Shown here: piece by piece, positions 37,258 through 50,283 of the stretch | Layout of the letters: each line of letters opens with the position of its first letter | Numbering within the stretch: the stretch's first letter is position 1 | Origin: Anthopleura xanthogrammica | Taxonomy: Eukaryota; Cnidaria; Anthozoa; Actiniaria; Actiniidae | Assembly (NCBI GenBank): GCA_964019055.1 | Contig: OZ025207.1 | Span: forward strand, 15,837,357 to 15,901,356 | Direction of reading: 5' to 3' | DNA length: 64,000 bases | Notes under the pieces: model-generated | What the model was told of the DNA's origin: nothing | The model's database searches: none | What the model saw: only the letters and a program-made list of their open reading frames with translations | Translations under genes and position numbers: made by a program

Positions 37258-40200
37258 AGTGACAAGATAAAATTCTCTATTAATTGCTTCTGTCGTTATT
37301 TACTATCATGTGGTGTAGACATTTTAAATTATAAAGTTTTATGGTTTCCTCATGGAGCTGTTGATAAAGAACGCATGTTATATCATCATAGATAACTGCA
37401 CACTTCACCTTAAAAAAGCACCAGAATATTTAGAAAAAGATATTATAAAAGATGATTGCAAATAAGTAATGTTGAAGTTTTATTGGTGACCAAAGCCACA
37501 AAAGGCAAAGCACATATCTCTTTGTGTCATATAAGATAGTTGAAATGAAGATTTCTTTTAGTTATGAGGCAATGCTGTGACCAATTATGTTACAGAACAT
37601 TTGCTTTAAACTCAAAAGCATTGTTTGACAATCAAGAGATTTTTTTCAGAACAGGGGTACAGATTTTTTTAGATGCTCGTAGGAGTTTAATCTTAGCTAG
37701 TATTATAACTATTCCCACTGAATAATTAATTAGCGCAGAGCAGTATATATTACCTCTTCACATCTGTCTTACTGCACACACATTTGGAGCTTCAGGACCT
37801 GAGTTTGCCTCACCCCCTTGTCTGTACGCTTTGGTCTTCATGTTCATTTCCTTCACTGTTTACAGTCACAGATGTCACCCATGTAACTTAATGACTGCTA
37901 CGTGATAATGATTATTCAGTAAGGATATATTAAAAATTTAAACAGTGACTCTAGTTTATATTTAGTGCTCTATCTATTTAAGAAACAACTGTCAAACTGA
38001 ATAGTCAAGTGTTTAGGATATACAGTATATTTCCCTGCTGACAGAGTCTCCTTTTCTTTTTTTTCACTGGATTGCATTCTTCCCCCCCCTCCTCCCCAGA
38101 AAAAAAGGAGCCTCTGCCACCAGGGAAGATACATATTTCAGTAGCTTGGTTTTATTGCTAAGCAGTGCTGTAACAGAGTTCATATGAGCTTCACCAAAAT
38201 CTAACATAGTTCTGTAAGGGGGATAGTAAGAACATTAATTTAATATATAGCTATCAAGAATTTAAGGGTTTAGACTTGGGGTGTGGTAGGGTGATGGTAT
38301 TCATGTATTTGTAACTTTTTGGGAGATAGGCAGGGCTGATAGGATGTGTATGGGTGGGTAAAAAAGTAGCAATGAATTGGTCTTGCAGATATATGGTAGA
38401 GCTATAGAGCTAACCTCTCACCTCTGGGGTCTCAGGTTTGATTACAGGACTTGGGATCATGTGGGTAATTAAGGTCTCTTTCTTGATTCCACAAAACTCA
38501 GTTAATTTCAATTTGAACAGTCTGTGAGTCCGCTTTGCCCTGACTTTGATTGGCCCAGAGGTTGTTTCAGGGCCTTACTTTCTATGTATTTGAGAAAGCT
38601 TGCTACTTGTAAAGTTTGTTAACTTGCTAAGGTGTTTGACATTTGTTCTAGACTACTGAATCTAGTGATACCCTAAGATCTTGGTTACAAGCCCTGGGCT
38701 TCTTGTGTATGTGAGGGTTGTTAAGGGCTTATAACTGGGGAGGGGGGGGGGGGGGGGGAGGAAAGCAAGGAAAAGAGTTTGGGATGAAGGGAAAATAATT
38801 ATTTCTTTTTCTTAATTTTCCGAACGTGAAGTACCAAAGGTGGGCTTATAACTAGGGGGTGGGGCTTATAACTGTAAGGATAATTGTGTTAGCAGACAAG
38901 TGTTCATATAACCAGGGGTGCTTATAACTGAGTACAGTATCTATAGGAATAAATATGAAGGATTCCTTAAAATCATCAAATAAATCTACATTCATTTTGG
39001 TGATCCAAATATCAATTCTATGTAGAAATTCATTGTGGGTTGTCAGATATTTGTGCTGTGTTGTTTATCAGACAATGTTAATCAATTGCAGATCTAGGAT
39101 GATTTCAGGGGGGAGCTGGGAGTTACCTTGAAAGCCAGTCACTTTGTTTTTTGTTATTTTTTTAGAATTTCGAGTTGGGGGGAGGGTAGCCACCTGGATC
39201 TAGTCCCTTAATAATAGCCCACTTTCCATATCCTGGTTGCGTGATCACGCACAAAGCAATTCAAGACGAGGCTCCGGGGAAACAATGGTGTAGTCCTAAT
39301 ATATTCTTTCATTTCCCCAGAGCCTGGCATTTGAATTGCTTTGTGCAAGATCACTCAACAAGAGTATAGAGCTGTTAAGTTGTGACATATTTTCGGGTCC
39401 AACTGCTCACAAAAACCGATAAAATATAACGACAAAGAATGTTTTCAATGAATTAACCTCCACCTGAAACAATTAGAACTTTGGATAGCAATTCCTGTTG
39501 CAAAGAAAAAATTAAGAAAAATCTTTATAAACCTGCGTTTTGGTTTGGACCCAGAAGTTGTTTTTCTATACAAGTGACACCGCACTTAACAGCTCTATAG
39601 AAAGTGAGCTATTGAGGCACATTTTGTATTTTGGCTTTTGACATTTAAATTTAAAACTAACTTTGGAGTTGTGTTATCTCAAACCTCCTGGGGATTTGAA
39701 TGTCCAACATTTGAGATACAGGTGAGTGTGAAAATTGACATTGAATGGAAAAATAAAATAAAGAAATACCTGTTTCCTGAGTCACTTATGTACAATGTAC
39801 CTAGGCTACTTAGGATGACACCTCAGTTTTGCTAATTTTGTTGATTCTGATTGGCAAATATTTTTCTCTCTGATCAGCTGGCACTGTATGCCTAATTAAT
39901 ACTGATTGACAAAAGCCAAAAACTCTGAAGAAGTTTCTAAGTAGACAACATACCTAGTACATGTTCTTGTGTACTGACTTCCATCCTTCAGGTTTGTAAT
40001 TGTTGGAGTTATAGCTCTTACAGCCCTAAAGCAAAGCAGGAAACAAGCTAGTGGTATGTTCACAAGGAGGTTAATTGATCACCACTTTAATTCCGAAAGT
40101 CTTCACTTCAAAACTTTCAGGGGGGGGGATTTCCCCTGACCCCCCCCCAAATATTCTGTACTAGAAGAGGGGAGTCGAAAGTTTCTCAAGTTCCAGTCCT

Positions 40201-40329
40201 GCTTGCTGATCGTGATCTGAAATATAATGAAAGTCATGTCGCGTAGATCTGATCTACCAGAGAATAAATGCCAAAGGTTGTTTTCCTGATTTTAAAAATG
40301 CATTCATAAATCTTTTAAGTAAGCTAAAT

Positions 40330-40818
40330 CCAGGGGTGGTGAATGGGGTGGTAACCCAAGGTTGGCTCCAGGGGTGGTGAATGGGGTGGTAACCCAAGGG
40401 CGGCTCCAGGGGTGGTGAATGGAGTGGTAACCCAAGGGCGGCTCCAGGGGTGGTGAATGGGGTGGTAACCCAAGGGCGGCTCCAGGGGTGGTGAATGGGG
40501 TGGTAACCCAAGGGCGGCTCCAGGGGTGGTGAATGGAGTGGTAACCCAAGGGCGGCTCCAGGGGTGGTGAATGGGGTGGTAACCCAAGGTTGGCTCCAGG
40601 GGTGGTGAATGGGGTGGTAACCCAAGGGCGGCTCCAGGGGTGGTGAATGGAGTGGTAACCCAAGGGCGGCTCCAGGGGTGGTGAATGGGGTGGTAACCCA
40701 AGGGCGGCTCCAGGGGTGGTAACCCAAGGGCGGCTCCAGGGGTGGTGAATGGAGTGGTAACCCAAGGGCGGCTCCAGGGGTGGTGAATGGGGTGGTAACC
40801 CAAGGGCGGATCCAGGGG
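40330..40818. repeat. 38-bp minisatellite, about 12.5 copies
   Basis: The unit runs CCAGGGGTGGTGAATGGGG, then TGGTAACCCAAGGGCGGCT. Spacing of CCAGGGG is 38 bp (40330, 40368, 40406, 40444 and on), with one short unit. Each unit ends in CAAGGGCGGCTCCAGG, nearly the same as the terminal sequence of the MITE that starts at 40801. Long minus-strand ORFs here are by-products of the repeat. Confidence 0.95.
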
Positions 40819-40967
40819 GGCTGAAGCCCCCCCCCCCCCTCTTCAGCAGCAAAAAAGACAGTATTCGTTAAAGTTAGATGCTTTTTTTTATTGTGTTCCG
40901 TTGTGTTGACGGACGAAACTCAATTAGCCCCCTCCCTCCCCTAAAATTTTGGCTGGATCCGCCCTTG
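40801..40967. mobile_element. MITE with ends CAAGGGCGGATCCAG
   Basis: CAAGGGCGGATCCAG at 40801 pairs with CTGGATCCGCCCTTG ending at 40967; next come GGGGGGCTGA / TTAGCCCCCTCC. It is 167 bp with no gene, and relates to the element at 24994. Confidence 0.85.
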
Positions 40968-41259
40968 TAACCATCCATAGCTCCTAACACAATAAGAAAT
41001 CAAAGTTCTAACTTTAAAACAACAGATTCTCATAAAGACCTACCCCTCACTTTCTCTCAGCCACACCCTTCTCGATCGATCCCCCAAAATTGATGCCAAA
41101 GAGAGAAAATACCGGTAGTGATTTTTTTGCAAATTAAGGAAGCAACCTACCCAATCCCCCATTTCGAAACAATTTGAGCCAATCCCACTCCTGATTTAGC
41201 TGTGCCGTGTTGTTACTATTGCATATGTGTATCAAATTAACTGTTCGTTGAATCTGCAG

Positions 41260-41477
41260 TTGAAAAGATGACATTGAAAACAAAGTGTTGGTGACGGCTT
41301 ACAGTGGAAAGAAGGTTAATGCAGATCCTTGTTGATTGAAGGAAAGACACATGGCCTGTGAACCTTGTGGCTTGAAGATGACTTCAAGACAGATCAGATC
41401 TTCCGGGATCCACGGGGTCATTTATGGCTTTTGCTTCTTGTGCCGCGATGGAATAAAGAAAGTTTCATTATTTGAAG
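41260..41477 (+). ncRNA. Exon-like module 1 of a possible non-coding transcript
   Basis: It has an acceptor (AATCTGCAG ending 41259) and a donor (GAAG|GTATGAG at 41478). Its first bases, TTGAAAAGATGACA, resemble TCGAACTGATGACA at 42736, and both modules end in AAAG or GAAG before GTATG. All frames hold stops, so it would not be coding. Confidence 0.3.
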
Positions 41478-41783
41478 GTATGAGAATAAGGTTTAAGACT
41501 TAATAAATCAAATTTTTTTGAAAACTACGTATACTAACAAAACTGGAAAACAAGAACATCTGCAGTATTCTTAGTAACCGATATGCAGCAGCAGTAGCAA
41601 AACAAACAGCATTAATAACAACATGCATTGCCGAGAGCAAACAGCAACTATAACAACATAGCTACGATAACTACATTACAGTGAAAACAATACACACTTA
41701 GCTACAGCAAGTACAGTGCAATGTACCACAACTATACGGCAACTACTACACGTTCAGCGACGAGAACAAGGCATTTTAGGAAG

Positions 41784-42624
41784 GCTGTAACATTGCGCAC
41801 TACATCATAGTTGGGTAACTGGGTTTGCAGTGGGATGTCACCAACCTTTCCTGTAACATTGCGCACCACATCATAGGTAGGTATCAGGGTTTGTAGAGGG
41901 ATGTCACACGTAGCAACCTTTCCTGTAACATTGCGCATCACATCACAGGTAGATAACAGGGTTTGTAGAGGGATGTGACACGTAGCAACCTTTCCTGTAA
42001 CATTGTGCATCACATCACAGGTAGGTAACAGGTTTTGTAGAGGGATGTGACACTTAGCAACCTTTCCTGTAACATTGCGCACCACATCACAGGTAGGTAA
42101 CAGGGTTTGTAGAGGGATGTCACACGTAGCAATCTTTCCTGTAACATTGCGCACCACATCATAGGTAGGTATCAGGGTTTGTAGAGGGATGTCACACGTA
42201 GCAACCTTTCTTGTAACATTGCGCATCACATCACAGGTAGGTAACAGGGTTTGTAGAGGGATGTCACACGTAGCAACCTTTCCTGTAACATTGCGCATCA
42301 CATCACAGGTAGGTAACAGGGTTTGTAGAGGGATGTCACACGTAGCAACCTTTCCTGTAACATTGCGCATCACATCACAGGTAGGTAACAGGGTTTGTAG
42401 AGGGATGTCACACGTAGCAATCTTTCCTGTAACATTGCGCATCACATCACAGGTAGGTAACAGGGTTTGTAGAGGGATGTCACACGTAGTAACCTTTCCT
42501 GTAACATTGCGCACCACATCACAGGTAGGTAACAGGTTTTGTAGAGGGATGTCACACGTAACAACCTTCCCTGTAACAATGCGCACCACATCACAGGTAG
42601 GTAACAGGTTTTGTAGAGAGATAT
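41784..42624. repeat. 72-bp tandem repeat, about 12 copies
   Basis: The unit contains CCTGTAACATTGCGCATCAC, AGGTAGGTAACAGGGTTTG and AGAGGGATGTCACACGTAG. The period of 72 keeps frames open on both strands (285 codons on minus). It lies between exon-like modules 1 and 2. One partial unit in opposite orientation occurs at 48465-48540. Confidence 0.95.
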
Positions 42625-42735
42625 CTTGTCACACGGTATTAACTCTTATTTCTTTTATGAATCTTTGAAGCTAAAATCTGACGGTTCGTGTACTGCCTAT
42701 ATGCATAATTACCAATTGTTTTAATGAATTTGCAG

Positions 42736-42868
42736 TCGAACTGATGACACGGAAGAACAAGGTCTACTTTTAAAGGCTACTTAAATGGGGAAAACAGTTG
42801 AGAGTCTTGTGCATGGTTGGAGAAGAGCCCTTGATCATATTGGGATGAGTCTTTCATTAAAGTTAAAG
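42736..42868 (+). ncRNA. Exon-like module 2 of a possible non-coding transcript
   Basis: The acceptor is TTTGCAG ending 42735 and the donor AAAG|GTATGG at 42869. It resembles module 1 at both ends. A third acceptor of this kind, AATCTCTGCAG, ends at 48625, before GTGGTCGAGATGTCAGAATA. Confidence 0.3.
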
Positions 42869-43027
42869 GTATGGGAATACGATAACGATGTTTAACAGTT
42901 CCAAACTTACAGCATCGTAGACAACAACAAAAACAACAATCTACAAAGGAAAAATATACATTAACGACAAAAACCCATCAACAACAACTAAAAAGCAAGA
43001 ACAACAAAGTAATAAAAAACAGCAACA

Positions 43028-43718
43028 GCAACATAAAAACTACACAACGACAATGAAAGAACATTGCTACATGGAACAGCACAAACAACAACAACATAAA
43101 AACTACACAACGACAATGAAAGAACATTGCTTCATGGAACAGCACAAACAACAGCAACACAAAAAACAACACAACGACAATGAAAGAACATTGCTACATG
43201 GAACAGCACAAACAACAGCAACAAAAAAAACACAACGACAATGAAAGAACATTGCTACATGGGACAGCACAAACAACAGCAACAAAAAACAACACAACGA
43301 CAATGAAAGAACATTTCTACATGGAACAGCACAAACAACAGCAACAAAAAACAAAACAACGACAATGAAAGAACATTGCTACATGGAACAGCACAAACAA
43401 CAGCAACAAAAAACACAACACAACGACAATGAAAGAACATTGCTACATGGAACAGCACAAACAACAGCAACATAAAAACAACACAACGACAATGAAAGAA
43501 CATTGCTACATGGAACAGCACAAACAACAGCAACAAAAAACAACACAACGACAATGAAAGAACATTGCTACATGCATGGAACAGCACAAACAACAGCAAC
43601 ACAAAAAACAACACAACGACAATGAAAGAACATTGCTACATGGAACAGCACAAACAACAGCAACAAAAAACAACACAACGACAATGAAAGAACATTGCTA
43701 CATGGAACAGCACAACAA
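43028..43718. repeat. ~60-bp tandem repeat, about 11 copies
   Basis: The unit contains ACAATGAAAGAACATTGCTA, CATGGAACAGCACAAACAAC and AGCAACA, with 58-66-bp spacing from indels in the A-rich part. It is strongly strand-asymmetric, with very few T or G. Confidence 0.93.
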
Positions 43719-43845
43719 CGATGTCATCAACCAGCAAGTACACATATGCATGCTTGCGTAACATGCAGTGACACCTTAACGCCACACGACAATAAATAGT
43801 CTACCATCAATAACAATAAACAGCAGCATTATTGTTAGCATAAAA

Positions 43846-44320
43846 GGCTTCATTTTCGTTAGATATTTTTAAGGTTTATTACCAAGCTTTCGCCAATGTT
43901 GGTCATCATCAGGGCATCTAAGTGCACGTTACAAAAAATCGCAATTAACTAGTTTTTTTTACCATGAATCTTTCAAAACAGCGTGCGCTCTCACTGTACA
44001 TAGAGTCACCGCCAAGAAAAACCCTAAGCACGAGCTATCTAATTACAATTAAGAAAAAAATAATAAGTAATTAAGGAAAACAAATAATATTTGACTGAAT
44101 GAATGGATAAAAATAATGCCTAAACAATGGAATATAATTAAGTTTTTTCAATGGAGCTGCGTATTCTGGGTGACTGGGATCCATATGAATACTACTAGCA
44201 AATGATGTAATTTGAATAATTGTGAATCTTTGTAACGTACACTTAGACGCGCGCTGATAGTGGCCAACATGCACGAAAGCTTGGTATTATACCTTAAAAA
44301 TATCTTACGTAGATGAGGCC
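43846..44320. mobile_element. MITE-like element with ~65-bp imperfect inverted ends
   Basis: GGCTTCATTTTCGTTAGAT at 43846 and the reverse complement of ATCTTACGTAGATGAGGCC at 44302-44320 pair; inward, ATTTTTAAGGT, TACCAAGCTTTCG and ATGTTGG match between arms. No gene is seen inside. Confidence 0.75.
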
Positions 44321-44413
44321 TTTTACTCAATTTAACTACATGCCTACGTACGAAGACATTTTTAAAGCATTTATAGCATATAAACATTCTTACAGCAGCA
44401 GCATATAGCAACA

Positions 44414-47400
44414 ACGATCGACACCATACATCAACTATCTACGAACGACACCATACATCAACTATCTACGAACGACACCATACATCAACTATCTACGATC
44501 GACACCATACATCAACGAACAACAACGAGCGACACCATACATCAACAAACAACAACAGACAAAAACGAACGACACCATACATATATCAACGAACAACAAC
44601 CAACGACACCATACATCAACGAACAAAAACGAACGACACCATACATCAACGAACAACAACGACACCATACATCAATGAACAACAACAAACGACACCATAC
44701 ATCAACGAACAACAACCAACGACACCATACATCAACGAACAACAACCAACGACACTATGCATCAACGAACAACAACAAACGACACCATATATCAACGAAC
44801 AACAACGAAGGACACCATACATCAACGAACAACGAACGACAGCATACATCTTTTCTCTATTCTGTATGTATCATACCATTCGTTATACAGTCGTTAAAAA
44901 ACTACACATCTCTTAAACAACCTCTCTCCCCCTCCCCTACAACCCTCCCTCATTCCTTAGCTTGGGTCCGAATACCTGTTTTTGCTTGAATATATTCTTG
45001 TACATTCACTTGCTTGAATATATTTTTGCATTTTTATACATTAACGAACAACAACGAACGACACCATACATCAACGAACAACAACGACACCATACATTAA
45101 CGAACAACAACGACACCATACATCAACGAACAACAACGACACCATACATCAACGAACAACGAACGACACCATACATCAACGAACAACAACGACACCATAC
45201 ATTAACGAACAACAACGACACCATACATTAACGAACAACAACGACACCATACATCAACGAACAACAACGACACCATACATCAACGAACAACGAACGACAC
45301 CATACATCAACGAACAACAACGAAGGACACCATACATCAACGAACAACGAACGACACCATACATCAACGAACAACGAACGACCCCAATGCAGCAACGAAC
45401 AACAACGAACGACACCATACATCAACGAACAACAACGACACCATACATCAACGAACAGCAACGACACCATACATTAACGAACAACAGCGAACGACACCAT
45501 ACATCAACGAACAACAACGACACTATACATTAACGAACAACAACGAACGATACCATACATCAACGAACAACAGCGAACGACATCATACATCAACGAACAA
45601 CAACCAACGACACCATACATCAACGAACAACAACCAACGACACCATACATCAACGAACAACAACAAACGACACCATACATCAACGAACAACAACCAACGA
45701 CACCATACATCAACGAACAACAACAAACGACACCATACATCAACGAACAACAACCAACGACACCATACATCAACGAACAACAACAAACGACACCATATAT
45801 CAACGAACAACAACAAACGACACCATACATCAATGAACAACAACAAACGACACCATACATCAATGAACAACAACAAACGACACCATACATCAACGAACAA
45901 CAACCAACGACACCATACATCAACGAACAACAACCAACGACACCATACATCAACGAACAACAACCAACGACACCATACATCAACGAACAACAACAAACGA
46001 CACCATATATCAACGAACAACAACAAACGACACCATACATCAATGAACAACAACAAACGACACCATACATCAATGAACAACAACAAACGACACCATACAT
46101 CAACGAACAACAACCAACGACACCATACATCAACGAACAACAACCAACGACACCATACATCAACGAACAACAACCAACGACACCATACATCAACGAACAA
46201 CAACAAACGACACCATATATCAACGAACAACAACAAACGACACCATACATCAATGAACAACAACAAACGACACCATACATCAACGAACAACAACAAACGA
46301 CACCATACATCAACGAACAACAATGACACCATACATCAACGAACAATAACGACACCATACATCAACGAACAACAATGACACCATACATCAACGAACAACA
46401 ACGACACCATACATCAACGAACAACAACGACACCATACATTAACGAACAACAACGACACCATACATCAACGAACAACAATGACACCATACATCAACGAAC
46501 AACAACGACACCATACATAAACGAACAACAACGAACGACACCATACATCAACGAACAACAGCGAACGACATCATACATCAACGAACAACAACAAACGACA
46601 CCATACATCAATGAACAACAACAAACGACACCATACATCAACGAACAACAACCAACGACACTATGCATCAACGAACAACAACAAACGACACCATATATCA
46701 ACGAACAACAACGAACGACACCATACATCAACGAACAACGAACGACCCCAATGCAGCAACGAACAACAACGAACGACACCATACATCAATGAACAACAAC
46801 AAACGACACCATACATCAACGAACAACAACCAACGACACTATGCATCAACGAACAACAACAAACGACACCATATATCAACGAACAACAACGAAGGACACC
46901 ATACATCAACGAACAACGAACGACACCATACATCAACGAACAACGAACGACCCCAATGCAGCAACGAACAACAACGAACGACACCATACATCAACGAACA
47001 ACGAACGACCCCAATGCAGCAACGAACAACAACGAACGACACCATACATCAACGAACAGCAACGAACGACACCATACATCAATGAACAACAACGAACGAC
47101 ACCATACATCAACGAACAACAACGAACGACACCATACATCAACGAACAACGAACGACCCCAATGCAGCAACGAACAACAACGAACGACACCATACATCAA
47201 CGAACAACAACGACACCATACATCAACGAACAACGAACGACACCATACATCAACGAACAACAACGACACCATACATCAACGAACAACGAACGACACCATA
47301 CATCAACGAACAAAAACGAACGATACCATACATCAATGAACAACAACGAACGACACCATACATCAACGAACAACAACGAACGACACCATACATCAACGAA

Positions 47401-48293
47401 CAACGAACGACCCCAATGCAGCAACGAACAACAACGAACGACACCATACATCAACGAACAACAACGACACCATACATCAACGAACAACGAACCACACCAT
47501 ACATCAACGAACAACAACGACACCATACATCAACGAACAACAGCGAACGACACCATACAGCAACGAACAACAACGACACTATACATTAACGAACAACAAC
47601 GAACGACACCATACATCAACGAACAACAACGACACCATACATTAACGAACAACAACGACACCATACATTAACGAACAACAACGACACCATACATTAACGA
47701 ACAACAACGACACCATACATCAACGAACAACAACGACACCATACATCAACGAACAACGAACGACCCCAATGCATCAACGAACAACAACGAACAACAACAT
47801 ACATCAACGAACAATAGCGAACGACATCATACATCAACGAACAACAACGAACGACACCATACATCAATGAACAACAACAAACGACACCATACATCAACGA
47901 ACAACAAACAACGACACCATACATCAACGAACAACAACCAACGACACTATGCATCAACGAACAACAACAAACGACACCATATATCAACGAACAACAACCA
48001 ACGACACCATACATCAACGAACGACTCCAATGCAGCAACGAACAACAACGAACGACACCATACATCAGGGAACAACAACGACACCATACATCAACGAACA
48101 ACGAACGACCCCAATGCAGCAACGAACAACAACGAACGACACCATACATCAACGAACAACAACGACACCATACATCAACGAACAACAACGAACGACACCA
48201 TACATCAATGAACAACAACGAACGACACCATATAACAACAAACAACAACAACGACAGCATACAACAACGAACGACACCATACAACAATAGCAA
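44414..48293. repeat. Large 26-30-bp minisatellite, ~3.9 kb
   Basis: The units are built from AACGAACAACAAC, an optional CAACG or GAACG, and ACACCATACATC. The main lengths are 30, 26 and 24-28 bp. A GACCCCAATGCAGC variant recurs many times. A non-repeat interruption lies at 44849-45040. Between 45791 and 46220 the variant CACCATATATC recurs every 210 bp (45791, 46001, 46211), showing a seven-unit higher-order repeat. One strand is nearly free of G and T pairs, so long threonine/asparagine/histidine ORFs appear in all frames; I do not treat these as genes. Confidence 0.97.
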
Positions 48294-48340
48294 AGCACTT
48301 GTGCCGAGCTACTATACTTATTGAGCCTTTAATAAAGTTA

Positions 48341-48341
48341 A

Positions 48342-48395
<54 letters not shown>
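48341..48395. repeat. ATT microsatellite, ~18 units
   Basis: An uninterrupted ATT run directly after AATAAAGTTA, which looks like the tail of an inserted short element ending in a simple repeat. Confidence 0.95.
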
Positions 48396-48396
<1 letters not shown>

Positions 48397-48464
48397 ACGA
48401 ACAACAACGAACGACAGAATATAACAACGAACAACAGTAAACGACACCATACAACAAGAAATAT

Positions 48465-48540
48465 ACCTACCTGTGATGTGATGCGCAATGCTACAGGAAA
48501 GGTTGCTACGTGTGACATCTCTCTACAAACCTTGTTACCA
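48465..48540 (-). repeat. Inverted partial copy of the 72-bp unit
   Basis: CCTGTGATGTGATGCGCAATG, split in the order CTACCTGTGATGTGATGCGC, then GGAAAGGTTGCTACGTGTGA, is the reverse complement of the unit at 41784-42624. The two lie on either side of the large minisatellite. Confidence 0.85.
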
Positions 48541-48639
48541 GTTTTAAAGTCTTATCATAATTGACTGCCGTTTCGTTTGACATTTATTTGGATCTGTAAT
48601 TTTGTTGTTTTGTTAATCTCTGCAGGTGGTCGAGATGTC

Positions 48640-49030
48640 AGAATAAAAAGACTATAAGAATCAAGAAAAGGAAATTGTGAGGCAGTAGGAGGAAAAAGAA
48701 GCAAGACTACGAAAAGGGAAAAAAGCGACAGATAATTGAGAAAATAATTTTTAAGATTTGAAAGTTAATGTTAGGAAAATATACGCAAACAGGAAATAGG
48801 AGAAAAAAGAGAAGTAAGGTGAGAAAGAATAGTTAGAAATTTAGAAGGAAAAAAAAGAAATGAAAAGAAGAAACGTCAGAGAAAAATGTGAGAAACAAGA
48901 CAGAATAAAGAAAGATAAAAAGATAATAGGTAGAAGCAGAGTGAAGGCTAAAGAAAAAGAAAGGAAAAGAAGTAATGTCCTAAAAAAACGAAGTGGGGGA
49001 TGAAATGAATACAAACAATAAATTTGAAAA
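48640..49030 (+). other. Purine-rich stretch
   Basis: About 390 bp that are mostly A and G on this strand (for example GGAGAAAAAAGAGAAGTAAG). It follows the third exon-like acceptor at 48625. No gene is apparent. Confidence 0.7.
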
Positions 49031-49832
49031 TAAACAGTCCTAATATTAATGAAAATGAGTTTTATTAAAGACTAAGAAAAAAAAAAAAAAAGTGTCGTCG
49101 CCATTTTGTGCCTTATTAAGATACCCCCCCCAATCCCGGACACAACTGATTGTCTTGGGGCGAAGTGTGCAGGATAAAGCAAAAGAAATAGCACACATTC
49201 TTACGAGCAAAGCTGTGATTTCTTTTGTATTTTCTGTTCTGATCAGCTAGTTTCTGGGTAATTGTTAGTGACTGTACAGTGGTCCATTAACCCCCTGACC
49301 GTCACCAGGAAACAAAGAAGTAATACTCAAGGGATGAACATAACAAAGAAAAGAACCGGGAATACGCGATCAACAAAGGCATTTGCATATGAAGTGCTAG
49401 ATTCTTTGAGGCCTGCTTCTTTTTGTTTCAAGAGAAAGAATGCTGATTCTATGAAAGAAATAACTGATGCTCGAGGGAACGACGTGACTAAAACACTGAA
49501 CACTGTGAATAATTACACTCAAAAACTTCAAGAATCTTTGGGACTCGCGGCCCTTTTTTAAGCTCCTTTTCTCTCCATGACAGAAACAAACATTGTACGG
49601 GTTTGACCATATTCACCCAAAAATGACGTCATATTTGTACGTTGTTCATTTTGGTCATGTGTTATTCCCTTGAGTAGTTGTAGTAGTTGTTTTGTTCTAC
49701 GCTCGAAAACACTTATTCAAAGTGAAATTGTTATGTGCATAACTTGTCAAATAGACGGTTAGTGATGTTTTGCTCCAAGAAGTGAACTCAAAACAAGCGC
49801 GCGAAGTGGAGAACCAACAAGACTTAATCAAG

Positions 49833-50283
49833 TTTGTAAGTAAGGATATCTGTTAGAGTCCAGATATTATTTCTTGGATCAGACGTTTCAACATCCCTTC
49901 GTTCAGTGAAGATCATGCGATCGCGCGTTAAGTCTCATTTACACTGGCGATTTCTGCGGCGATTTTTGAAAATATAATAAATTTTGTGTTATGCTTCTAA
50001 AAAGGCATTTTTCCAGGTAATCTTGGTTTCCTGAATAAAACTTTACCTTTCTTGACTATGACCAAATCGTCGTAAAAATCACACCAAATAATCGCCGCAA
50101 AAATCGCCTGTGTAAAACAGGGTCTTTAGAAGTATATGGTATATTCTGGGCAAATTTTAGAATATACAAACGACTTCTCACGCGATCAAACATCTTGACT
50201 GAACGAAGGGATGTGGTTAACATCTCGAAACGTCTGATCCAAGAAATAAAATCTGTACTCTAACAGGTGTCCTTATTTACAAA
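49833..50283. mobile_element. MITE-like element with >75-bp inverted ends
   Basis: TTTGTAAGTAAGGATATCTG at 49833 pairs with the right end at 50283. Inward, TTATTTCTTGGATCAGACGT, CATCCCTTCGTTCAG and GCGATTTTT/AAAAATCGC also pair. There is no ORF. From 50284 to 51648 I see nothing else. Confidence 0.85.

Noticed and set aside
40254..40852. Three long proline-rich minus-strand ORFs
   Set aside because: They come from the 38-bp tandem repeat, which stays open in all three frames.
41732..42668. 285-codon repetitive ORF with a 24-residue repeat
   Set aside because: The period of 72 bp is a multiple of three, so one stop-free unit makes a long ORF; the opposite strand is open too.
44414..48293. 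Long Asn/Thr/His-rich and Cys/Val-rich ORFs
   Set aside because: They are low-complexity by-products of the 26-30-bp minisatellite, open on both strands.
44414..48293. CRISPR-like array
   Set aside because: There are no unique spacers between repeats; this is animal DNA and the units vary in length.
49262..49561. 99-codon plus-strand ORF
   Set aside because: It has no recognisable domain, no supporting splice sites and average composition; it could not be told from chance.
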